Shown: positions 47,479-55,037 of the stretch, piece after piece | How positions within the stretch are numbered: position 1 is the first letter of the stretch | Layout: the number at the start of each line of letters is the position of its first letter | Assembly: GCF_036053395.1 (NCBI RefSeq) | Contig: NZ_CP107942.1 | Location: forward strand, 9,146,001 to 9,210,000 | Source of the DNA: Actinoplanes sp. NBC_00393 | GTDB lineage: Bacteria > Actinomycetota > Actinomycetes > Mycobacteriales > Micromonosporaceae | Direction of reading: 5' to 3' | Length of the DNA stretch: 64,000 bases | Translations under genes and position numbers: made by a program | The notes under the pieces: model-generated | What the model was told of the DNA's origin: nothing | Database searches by the model: none | The model's input: only the letters and a program-made list of their open reading frames with translations

Positions 47479-48282
47479 GTGGCCGCGACACCCCTTCTGG
47501 AGCTGCGCGGGATCGACAAGAGCTTCGGTCCTGTCCAGGTCCTGCACGACGTCGGGCTCAGCGTCTACCCGGGCGAGGTAACCGCCCTGGTCGGCGACAA
47601 CGGCGCAGGCAAGTCCACGCTGGTCAAGTGCATCAGCGGCATCTACAACATCGACGCGGGCACGGTGACCTTCGAGGGCCGTGAGGTCGCGATCCACACC
47701 CCCCGTGACGCCTCCGCGCTCGGCATCGAGGTCGTCTACCAGGACCTCGCGCTCTGCGACAACCTGGACATCGTCCAGAACATGTTCCTCGGCCGCGAGA
47801 AGAAGAACGGCATCGTCCTCGACGAGGACACCATGGAGGAGATGGCCGGGGAGACCCTGCGCAGCCTCTCGGTGCGGACCGTCAAGTCGCTGCGCCAGCT
47901 GGTCTCCAGCCTCTCCGGCGGTCAGCGGCAGACCGTGGCGATCGCCAAGTCGGTGCTCTGGAACAGCAAGGTCGTCATCCTCGACGAGCCGACCGCCGCG
48001 CTGGGCGTCGCCCAGACCGCGCAGGTGCTCGAGCTGGTCCGCCGGCTCGCCGACAACGGTCTCGGCGTCGTGCTGATCTCGCACAACATGAACGACGTCT
48101 TCGCGGTCTCGGACCGGATCGCCGCGCTCTACCTCGGCCGGATGGCCGCTCAGGTCAAGGCGTCCGATGTCACCCACTCCCAGGTCGTCGAGCTGATCAC
48201 CGGCGGGCGCAGCGGCAACCTCGGCCTGCCGCCGGAGAAGCCCTCCGACTTCATCGACATCACGCCGGGAGAGGCCCAGTGA
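47479..48282 (+). CDS. xylG: Sugar ABC transporter ATP-binding protein (single domain)
   Basis: 267 aa with a single ATPase domain. Walker A is GDNGAGKSTLVKCISG (about 38-53), Q-loop VVYQDLALCDNLDIVQN, signature SLSGGQRQTVAIAKS (about 142), Walker B VVILDEPTAALG (about 160), H-loop VLISHNMNDV. E. coli XylG and most CUT2 ATPases have two fused domains of about 500 aa, so this is the short type seen in FrcA-like and some actinobacterial systems and must act as a homodimer. GTG 47479 has AAGGAG at good spacing. Confidence 0.9.
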   Translation: MAATPLLELRGIDKSFGPVQVLHDVGLSVYPGEVTALVGDNGAGKSTLVKCISGIYNIDAGTVTFEGREVAIHTPRDASALGIEVVYQDLALCDNLDIVQNMFLGREKKNGIVLDEDTMEEMAGETLRSLSVRTVKSLRQLVSSLSGGQRQTVAIAKSVLWNSKVVILDEPTAALGVAQTAQVLELVRRLADNGLGVVLISHNMNDVFAVSDRIAALYLGRMAAQVKASDVTHSQVVELITGGRSGNLGLPPEKPSDFIDITPGEAQ

Positions 48283-49535
48283 CCACCACGACCACGACCA
48301 CGGCGGGCGGGATCCAGGCCGTCAAGCCGACGGTGTCCAGCCACATTCGCGACTACTGGGCCCGGGTCCGCGGCGGCGACCTCGGCACCCTCCCGGCCGT
48401 CCTGGGACTTCTCGTCCTCACGCTGATCTTCAGCGTCGCCCGGCCGGACACGTTCCTCAGCGCGCTCAACTTCGCGAACCTGTTCAACCAGGGCGCCCAG
48501 GTGACCTTCATCGCCATGGGCCTGGTCTTCGTGCTGCTGCTCGGCGAGATCGACCTCTCGGCCGGCTTCGCGAGCGGCGTCTGCGGCGCGATCATGGCCA
48601 TCCTGCTCACCAACGAGGGCATGGCCTGGTACATCGCGGTCCCGGCCGCGATGATCACCGGCATCATCATCGGTCTGGCGCTCGGCGTGCTCGTCGCCAA
48701 GCTCGGCATCCCGTCGTTCGTCGTGACCCTGGCGGCCTTCCTCGCCTTCCAGGGCATCCTGCTGACCCTCCTGGAGGGCGGCAAGAACATCTCGATCACC
48801 GACGAGTTCGTCCGCGCGCTGAACAACGACACCATGTCGGTCCTGTGGAGCTGGGTCTTCGCGATCGTCTGCATCGTCGGCTTCGCGTTCGTGCAGCTCA
48901 ACCGGTACCGCCGGCGTGCCGCCAAGAACCTCGTCACCGACCCGCTGGGCATCGTCCTGCTGCGCATCGCCGGCCTCACCGTGCTGTTCGTGGCGGCCAC
49001 CCTGGTGCTCACCCAGGAGCGCGCGATCAACGTGGCGATCACCTCGCTCAAGGGCACCCCGATCGTCGTACCGATCATCGCGGTGTTCCTGGTGGTCTGG
49101 ACGTTCGTGCTCAGCCGCACCACCTACGGCCGGCACGTCTACGCGGTCGGCGGCAACACCGAGGCGGCCCGCCGCGCCGGTATCCCGGTCGACCGGATCC
49201 GCATCTCGGTCTTCGTGATCTGCTCGTTCATGGCGGCCATCGGCGGCATCCTGGTGGTCAGCCGGGCCAGCTCGGTCGACCCGAACACCGGTGGCAGCAA
49301 CATCCTGCTCTACTCGGTGGGCGCGGCGGTCATCGGCGGCACCAGCCTCTTCGGCGGCAAGGGCAAGGTGATCAACGCGGTGATCGGTGGCGCGGTGATC
49401 GCGGTGATCGACAACGGCATGGGCCTGATGGGCTTCGCGCCGGGCACCCGGTACATCGTGACCGGCCTCATCCTGCTGACCGCGGCCAGCGTCGACGCAC
49501 TGGCGCGGCGCCGAGCCTCCGCAACAGGTAACTGA
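48279..49535 (+). CDS. xylH: Sugar ABC transporter permease
   Basis: 418 aa integral membrane protein with about ten hydrophobic segments, including VTFIAMGLVFVLLLGEIDLSAGF, the family motif in which GEIDLSAG is highly conserved in XylH/RbsC permeases. Later motifs: AKLGIPSFVVTLAAFLAFQG, TTYGRHVYAVGGNTEAARRAG (EAA-like loop contacting the ATPase) and GAAVIGGTSLFGGKG. The GTG overlaps the xylG stop by 4 bp. Confidence 0.91.
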   Translation: MTTTTTTTAGGIQAVKPTVSSHIRDYWARVRGGDLGTLPAVLGLLVLTLIFSVARPDTFLSALNFANLFNQGAQVTFIAMGLVFVLLLGEIDLSAGFASGVCGAIMAILLTNEGMAWYIAVPAAMITGIIIGLALGVLVAKLGIPSFVVTLAAFLAFQGILLTLLEGGKNISITDEFVRALNNDTMSVLWSWVFAIVCIVGFAFVQLNRYRRRAAKNLVTDPLGIVLLRIAGLTVLFVAATLVLTQERAINVAITSLKGTPIVVPIIAVFLVVWTFVLSRTTYGRHVYAVGGNTEAARRAGIPVDRIRISVFVICSFMAAIGGILVVSRASSVDPNTGGSNILLYSVGAAVIGGTSLFGGKGKVINAVIGGAVIAVIDNGMGLMGFAPGTRYIVTGLILLTAASVDALARRRASATGN

Positions 49536-49569
49536 TGCGCCGAAACCCGGGGCCGGGGACGGGACGCTG

Positions 49570-50748
49570 ATGCGTGCCGGCCCCAGCCAGGAAGAGGTAC
49601 GCCGGTACAACCTCGGAACGCTCCTGCGTTACGTGCACACGCACGGCGCGACGTCGCGTGCCGAGTTGACCAACCGGCTCGGCCTCAACCGCAGCACCAT
49701 CGGGGCACTCACCGCCGAGCTGATCAGCGCGGGGCTGGTCACCGAGGCGGTGCCACGGGAGACCGGCCGGGCCGGGCGACCTTCACTGGTCGTCCGGCCC
49801 GAGTCGGGCAAGGTGTACGCGTACGCGCTCAGCATCGAGGTGGACCGGCTGCGCGCGGCCCGGGTCGGCCTCGGCGGGCGGATCCTGGAGCAGTACGAGA
49901 CCGCCCGCCCGCCCGGGATGAGCTCCGACGACGCGGTGCAGCCGCTCGCCGACTTCATCCGGGCCATGCGTGCCGGGGTGGCCGACGACGCCAAGTGCGT
50001 GGGCAGCGGCCTGGCCGTGGCCGGCATGGTGCGGCGGCAGGACGGCCTGGTCCGTCTCGCGCCGACGATCGGGTGGGTCGAGGAGCCGGTCGGCGCGGCT
50101 CTGCGGGCCGAGCTCGGTGAGTCGGGCCGGCTCACGGTCGGCAACCACGCGGATGTCTGCGCTCTCGCCGAACATGCCCGCGGCGCGGCCCTGAACTGCG
50201 ACAACGTCATCTACCTGTACGGCGATGTGGGCGTCGGCGCCGGCATCGTGGCCGGTGGGCGCCGGGTCATGGGACACGGCGGGTACGGCGGCGAGGTCGG
50301 CCACATGGTCGTCAACCCGTACGGGCGCCCGTGCTCCTGCGGCTCGCGCGGCTGCTGGGAGACCGAGATCGGCGAGCACGCCCTGCTCCGGCTCGCCGGA
50401 CGGGCGGACAGCACCGGCCGGGAAGCGGTGCTCGAAGTGGTGGACGCCGCGATGCGCGGTGACAGCCAGGCCCAGCACGCGCTGCGGCAGGTCGGCGACT
50501 GGCTCGGGTTCGGCGTCGGCAACCTGGTCAACATCTTCAACCCGGAAGTCGTGATCTTCGGCGGCACCCTGCGCGACGTCTACCTCGGCGCGGCCGCACA
50601 GATCCGCAGCCGGCTCAACGCGGTCGGGCTGCCCGCGTGCCGGGAACACGTCCGGCTCCGTACCCCCGAACTCGGCGCGGACGCCGCTCTGATCGGCGCC
50701 GCCGAGCTGGCCTTCGAGCATCTGCTGGACGATCCGCTGCTGTCCTGA
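49570..50748 (+). CDS. ROK-family transcriptional repressor
   Basis: 392 aa. An N-terminal winged helix-turn-helix (TSRAELTNRLGLNRSTIGALTAELISAGLV, about 27-56) precedes a ROK sugar-kinase-like domain with the zinc motif CSCGSRGCWE (about 256) and the preceding EVGHMVVNPYGRPC. GDVGVGAGIVAGG is the phosphate loop. ROK regulators of this layout (XylR/NagC type) release DNA on binding sugar. Being 34 bp after the permease gene, it probably controls the transporter operon. ATG 49570 follows GGGGACGGGA. Confidence 0.9.
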   Translation: MRAGPSQEEVRRYNLGTLLRYVHTHGATSRAELTNRLGLNRSTIGALTAELISAGLVTEAVPRETGRAGRPSLVVRPESGKVYAYALSIEVDRLRAARVGLGGRILEQYETARPPGMSSDDAVQPLADFIRAMRAGVADDAKCVGSGLAVAGMVRRQDGLVRLAPTIGWVEEPVGAALRAELGESGRLTVGNHADVCALAEHARGAALNCDNVIYLYGDVGVGAGIVAGGRRVMGHGGYGGEVGHMVVNPYGRPCSCGSRGCWETEIGEHALLRLAGRADSTGREAVLEVVDAAMRGDSQAQHALRQVGDWLGFGVGNLVNIFNPEVVIFGGTLRDVYLGAAAQIRSRLNAVGLPACREHVRLRTPELGADAALIGAAELAFEHLLDDPLLS

Positions 50749-50803
50749 GCGCCGGTTTCCCCCGCCAGCCGGGGTCCACTGGGGAAGATCTATGCTGCCC
50801 GCC

Positions 50804-50836
50804 ATGCTCGCGCGCCATCGGGAACCCCGCTCATGA
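50804..50836 (+). CDS. Ten-residue leader peptide overlapping the M16 gene start
   Basis: ATG 50804 opens a frame MLARHREPRS ending TGA 50834-50836, which overlaps the M16 ATG as ATGA. TATGCT (50791-50796) lies 7 bases before the leader ATG, the pattern of a leaderless promoter in actinobacteria. The same TATGCT-N7-ATG arrangement precedes the next gene at 52359. If translated, the leader would couple ribosome entry to the peptidase gene, which has no Shine-Dalgarno of its own. Small and unproven. Confidence 0.45.
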   Translation: MLARHREPRS

Positions 50837-52302
50837 TCGAACAGCTCGAGGTGGACGGCGTACCCACTCTGCTCGCCCCCGTCGTCGGGCCGATGCACGC
50901 CGGTCTGGTCTTCCGGGTCGGTGTCGCCGACGAGTCCCCGGTCAACCGCGGGATCACCCACCTCGTCGAGCATCTGGTGCTGCCCGGGCCGGCCCAGGTG
51001 AGCAGCCATCTGAACAGCCGGACCGGGATCGAGCACACCTACTTCCACGTGCAGGGTTCCGCCGAGCGGATCGCCGAGTTCCTGGCCGGCGTCTGCGCCG
51101 CGCTGCGCCGGCTGCCCACCGACCGGCTCGAGGCCGAGAAGGACGTGCTGCGCAGCGAGGCGGCCGGGCGGGTGACCGATCCGCTGCCGATGCGGCGGCA
51201 CGGTGCCCGCGACTTCGGCATGCCGAGCTACCCCGAGTGGGGTCTGTCCGGGCTCGCCGCGGAACACCTCAACGAGTGGATCGCCCGCTACTTCACCAGG
51301 GCGAACGCCGCACTCTGGGTGGCCGGCGACGAGCTGCCCGCGGGCCTGGCGCTGGACCTGCCGGACGGCACTCGACAGCCGGCTCCGGCACCGTCGTCGG
51401 CGCTGCCGGTCAGCCCCGCTGTCTTCGCCGGGCCGGGCGACCGGACAGCCTGGGACACCGTGGTACGCCGGGAGGCGCGGGCCGCGGTCTTCGCCAACGT
51501 GCTCGAGCGGCAACTGGACCGGAACCTCTGCGGGAACAGCCCGATCGCCGGCGCGGTCCGGACCGAGTACCAGCCGCGGGCCGCCCGGACGTCCCGGATC
51601 ACGGCGTTCGCCGAACCCCTGCCGGGCCGGCGGGAGGCCGCGCTGGCCGGGCTGGCCGGTGTGCTGGCCGAGATGCGTACCGGCCGGATCGATGCGGACG
51701 ACGTGGCCGGCGTGGTCGAGCTGACCTGCGACGGGCTGCGGGAGGCCGAGGAACGCGGCGGGCGGCTGCCGGGACAGGCCTTCAACGTGCTGGCCGGGCT
51801 GAGCGTGCGCAGCCTGGCGGACGCGGTCGCCGACGTGCAGGCGGTCACCGCGGCCGAGGTCGCCGAGGTGGCGGCCGCGGCGTACGACGCGGGCCTGCTG
51901 ATGACTCCGGCCGGCAGCACGGCCGACATCGCGGGGTACGCGCTGACGCCCCCGGACGCCGGGCCGGTCGTGGCCGGGCGTACCCGGCGCTGCCGGACGG
52001 ACCGCGGCCTGCGGCTGGTCCACGGCGACGAGGGCATCAGCACCCTCGTCGGCGAGACGGTCCGGACCGTCCGCTACGAGTCGTGCGCGGCCGTGCTGGC
52101 CTGGCCGGACGGCGGCCGCGAGCTGATCGGCGAGGACGGCATCACGGTACGCGTCGAGCCCGCCCTGTTCCGCGAGGGCGCCGCTGTGACCAACGAGATC
52201 GACACCCGGACACCGGCGTCGCGGCAGATCATCATGCCGGCCCGGGACCCGGAGCAGACCCCGCGGCCGCGCCGCCGGCTGTGGTGGGCGGCGACCGGCT
52301 GA
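50833..52302 (+). CDS. M16-family (pitrilysin/processing-peptidase-like) protein A
   Basis: 489 aa. The inverted zinc motif HLVEH is at residues 43-47 (GITHLVEHLVL), with a downstream acidic helix LEAEKDVLRSEAAG that could supply the third ligand. The second half-domain is less conserved: the R/Y substrate-positioning segment found in the sister protein (RQESGLSYTV) is here DRNLCGNSPIAGAV, so activity may be impaired. Residues about 395-445 form a small beta domain (GISTLVGETV, CAAVLAWPDGGRELIGEDG) shared with the sister. No signal peptide or membrane segment. Start ATG 50833 overlaps the ten-codon leader. Confidence 0.82.
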   Translation: MIEQLEVDGVPTLLAPVVGPMHAGLVFRVGVADESPVNRGITHLVEHLVLPGPAQVSSHLNSRTGIEHTYFHVQGSAERIAEFLAGVCAALRRLPTDRLEAEKDVLRSEAAGRVTDPLPMRRHGARDFGMPSYPEWGLSGLAAEHLNEWIARYFTRANAALWVAGDELPAGLALDLPDGTRQPAPAPSSALPVSPAVFAGPGDRTAWDTVVRREARAAVFANVLERQLDRNLCGNSPIAGAVRTEYQPRAARTSRITAFAEPLPGRREAALAGLAGVLAEMRTGRIDADDVAGVVELTCDGLREAEERGGRLPGQAFNVLAGLSVRSLADAVADVQAVTAAEVAEVAAAAYDAGLLMTPAGSTADIAGYALTPPDAGPVVAGRTRRCRTDRGLRLVHGDEGISTLVGETVRTVRYESCAAVLAWPDGGRELIGEDGITVRVEPALFREGAAVTNEIDTRTPASRQIIMPARDPEQTPRPRRRLWWAATG

Positions 52303-52358
52303 CCCGCAGCGGGATAACCGGTGCGCGAGGATTTTGATCGACGCTTATGCTGCGCGCC

Positions 52359-53303
52359 ATGTCCCAAGCCACCGACGTGGTGCTCGACCGCGCAGTCGCG
52401 TACCCGGAGATCGCTGCTCTGCGGGCCGCCCTGGCCCGCCGTGACTGGCCGGCCAGCCGTGCCGTGCTCGATTCGGCCGGCCCGATGGAGCGGACCGCGC
52501 TGATCCGCTCGGTCTGCGAGGACGAGGGCCTGGAGGGGTTCCTGCGTGCCGTGCTCGCCGCGAATCCCGCTGACGGCGCCGCGTCCGCGCTGCTCGGCAG
52601 CCACCTGATCGACGTCGGCTGGAAGATCCGGACTGCGGCCCGGGCCCAGTACGTGAGCCGCGAGCAGTTCGCCGCATTCCACGACTGGCTTCGCAAGGCC
52701 GAGCAGGTGCTGATCGACGGCGCCGCCTACAACCCGCGGGACCCGGCCGTCTGGACCGCCCGGATCACCTCGGCGCGCGGCCTGCAGCTGGGCCTGGCCG
52801 AGAGCCGGCGACGGTACGACCGGCTCGCCGCCGCGGACCCGCACCACCTGCCCGGGCAGCTCCAGCTGCTGCAGATGCTCTGCCCGAAGTGGGACGGGAC
52901 CTGGGAGCAGGTGCACGAGTTCGCCCGGGACGCGATGGGCGCCGCACCACCCGGCGGCCCGCACGGTCTGATCGTCGCCGAGGCGCACATCGAACACGTC
53001 TTCGACGGTGACACCCGGGCGGACATGCTCGGCTACCTCTCGAACGAGCAGGTCCGGGCGGAGATCTACCAGGCGGCGCAGCGGTCCATCTGGCATCCGG
53101 GGTTCCGCCGCGGCTACGGCTGGATCGAGGCGCTGAGCACGTTCGCGCTGCTCTTCATGCTCCTCGACGACCAGCGCGCGGCGGCCGCCACGTTCACCGC
53201 GATGGGCAACCTGGCGACCCGGCACCCGTGGGACTACCTGGACGACGACGTCGCCACCCAGATCCAGCAGGCTCGGGCCTGGGCCTTCGGAGGCACCCGA
53301 TGA
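52359..53303 (+). CDS. Hypothetical alpha-helical (TPR-like) protein between the M16 genes
   Basis: 314 aa from ATG 52359 (MSQATDVVLD); an ATG at 52347 lies inside the likely -10 box TATGCT. The sequence is helical throughout with Trp-rich turns (ARRDWPASRAVLD, YNPRDPAVWTARITSARGLQLGL, PKWDGTWEQVHEFARDAM) and resembles DUF4034-type or TPR-like solenoids. No signal peptide, enzyme motif or membrane segment. Its stop overlaps the ATG of the second M16 gene, so the two are coupled. Position between two peptidase paralogues suggests a partner or adaptor role. I cannot assign a function. Confidence 0.72.
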   Translation: MSQATDVVLDRAVAYPEIAALRAALARRDWPASRAVLDSAGPMERTALIRSVCEDEGLEGFLRAVLAANPADGAASALLGSHLIDVGWKIRTAARAQYVSREQFAAFHDWLRKAEQVLIDGAAYNPRDPAVWTARITSARGLQLGLAESRRRYDRLAAADPHHLPGQLQLLQMLCPKWDGTWEQVHEFARDAMGAAPPGGPHGLIVAEAHIEHVFDGDTRADMLGYLSNEQVRAEIYQAAQRSIWHPGFRRGYGWIEALSTFALLFMLLDDQRAAAATFTAMGNLATRHPWDYLDDDVATQIQQARAWAFGGTR

Positions 53304-55009
53304 TCACTCAACTCCAGATCGACGGCATCCCCGTGGTGCACGGCCCGGCCACCGGTCCGATGCACGCCGGGCTGGTGTTCCGGGTCGGGTTCGCCGACGA
53401 GCCGCTGGCCAAGCGGGGCATCACCCACCTCGTCGAGCACCTGGCCCTGCACTCCTTCGGGGTGGCCGACTACCACTACAACGGCGCGACCTCGGTGGAG
53501 TACACGTTCTTCCACACCCGGGGCAGCGAGGCGGACATCGTCAAGTTCCTGAACGGGGTGTGCGCGGCGCTGACCGACCTGCCGATGCACCGGCTCTCCA
53601 CCGAGAAGGAGATCCTGCGCACCGAGGAGAACAGTCGCAGCGAGGGGCCGACCGAGGCGCTGGCGCTCTGGCGCCACGGCGCCCGCGACTACGGCGTCGT
53701 CACCTACCCCGAGTGGGGACTGAGCGGGATCACCCCCGACGACCTGCGCGCCTGGGTCGCCCGGTTCTTCACCCGGCAGAACGCGGCCCTCTGGATCGCC
53801 GGCCCGGTTGTGCCCGCCGGGCTCCAGCTCAACCTGCCCAACGGGTACCGCCAGCCGGTTCCGGTGGCGTCGTCGGCCCTTCCGGTGCGCCCGGCGTACT
53901 TCTCCCGGCCCTCCAACATGGTGGCCTGGGACGCGGTGGTACGCCGCGACGTGCGCGCCGCGGTCTTCGCCGGAGTCCTGGAACGGGCGCTGTTCCGGTC
54001 CCTGCGTCAGGAGAGCGGACTCTCCTACACCGTGCACGCCGGGTACGAGCCGCGGGCCGACGGCAGCGCGGTGCTCTCCGCCTTCGCCGACGCGCTGCCC
54101 GAGAAACAGGGTGCGGTGCTCGGCGGATTCGTCGACGTGCTGGCCGCCGTCCGGCTCGGCCTGATCGACCAGGCCGAGGTGACCACGGTCGTCAACCAGC
54201 GTGTCGAGGAACTCACCCACGCCGAGGAGCAGGGCGGCCGGCTGCCCGGTCAGGCGTTCAACCTGCTCGCCGGACGGCCGGTGCAGACCCTCGACGAGGC
54301 GCTCGCCGAACTGCGCGCGGTCACCCGGGACGACGTCGCCGCGGTCGCCGCCGCCGCGTACGCCGACGGGCTGCTGATGACCCCCGGCCGGGGTGGCGCG
54401 GAGTGGGCCGGGTACGCCGCGGCCCCGACCTCGTCCGACCAGGTGGTGCAGGGCATCACGTACCCCTCGATCGAGGATCCGGAGCTGTCCCTGGTCGCGG
54501 GTGAGCGCGGGATCAGCATGGTGGGGGACGGCTCGGCCGCGACGGTCTGGTTCGACCAGTGCGCCGCCGTGCTCGCCTGGCCGGACGGCGCTCGGCGGTT
54601 CATCGGTCACGACGGCATCCAGGTGAGCGTGGAGCCGACCCTCTTCCCGAACGGGCACTCGCTGATCCCGGCGCTCGACGCCCGGGTCCGGCCGGAGTTG
54701 CGGACACCGATGCCGGCCCGCGACGCGGCCCGGATCCCGGTGCCGCAGCCGAGACCACCGCAGGAGGTCCAATCCGCCCCGGAACAGCCGTCGGACAGCG
54801 GCGGCACGGTCGGCGCGGTGCTCAGCCTGGTGGTGCTGTCGCCGCTCCTGCTGATCTTCGGACTGCTCGGGCTGGCCATGCTGCTGTCCCTGGTGACCGA
54901 CAGTGAGGACACCGGCTCGGAGATCATCCTCGGACTGTCCTTCCTGTTCGTGGCCGCAGCCTGCGGATATGGGGCCGCCAAGGCGATCGGGCGGCTGCGC
55001 GGGCGCTGA
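53300..55009 (+). CDS. M16-family protein B with C-terminal membrane segments
   Basis: 569 aa. The zinc motif HLVEH is again at residues 43-47 (GITHLVEHLAL). The acidic helix STEKEILRTEENS follows, and the C-terminal half keeps the M16 segment RQESGLSYTVHAGY (about 235) with Arg and Tyr for substrate binding, so this copy looks competent. The shared small beta domain (GISMVGDGSA, CAAVLAWPDGARRFIGHDG) is at about 395-440. A Pro-rich linker then leads to two hydrophobic segments (LSLVVLSPLLLIFGLLGLAM and IILGLSFLFVAAACGYGAA), which anchor it with the peptidase inside by topology. ATG 53300 overlaps the preceding stop. Confidence 0.84.
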   Translation: MITQLQIDGIPVVHGPATGPMHAGLVFRVGFADEPLAKRGITHLVEHLALHSFGVADYHYNGATSVEYTFFHTRGSEADIVKFLNGVCAALTDLPMHRLSTEKEILRTEENSRSEGPTEALALWRHGARDYGVVTYPEWGLSGITPDDLRAWVARFFTRQNAALWIAGPVVPAGLQLNLPNGYRQPVPVASSALPVRPAYFSRPSNMVAWDAVVRRDVRAAVFAGVLERALFRSLRQESGLSYTVHAGYEPRADGSAVLSAFADALPEKQGAVLGGFVDVLAAVRLGLIDQAEVTTVVNQRVEELTHAEEQGGRLPGQAFNLLAGRPVQTLDEALAELRAVTRDDVAAVAAAAYADGLLMTPGRGGAEWAGYAAAPTSSDQVVQGITYPSIEDPELSLVAGERGISMVGDGSAATVWFDQCAAVLAWPDGARRFIGHDGIQVSVEPTLFPNGHSLIPALDARVRPELRTPMPARDAARIPVPQPRPPQEVQSAPEQPSDSGGTVGAVLSLVVLSPLLLIFGLLGLAMLLSLVTDSEDTGSEIILGLSFLFVAAACGYGAAKAIGRLRGR

Positions 55010-55037
55010 CCGGGCGCCGGCGATGCAGGATGGTGAG

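Noticed and set aside
49783..52023. Long frame antisense to the ROK and M16 A genes
   Set aside because: Shadow frame; spans two real genes and a promoter region and has no motif.
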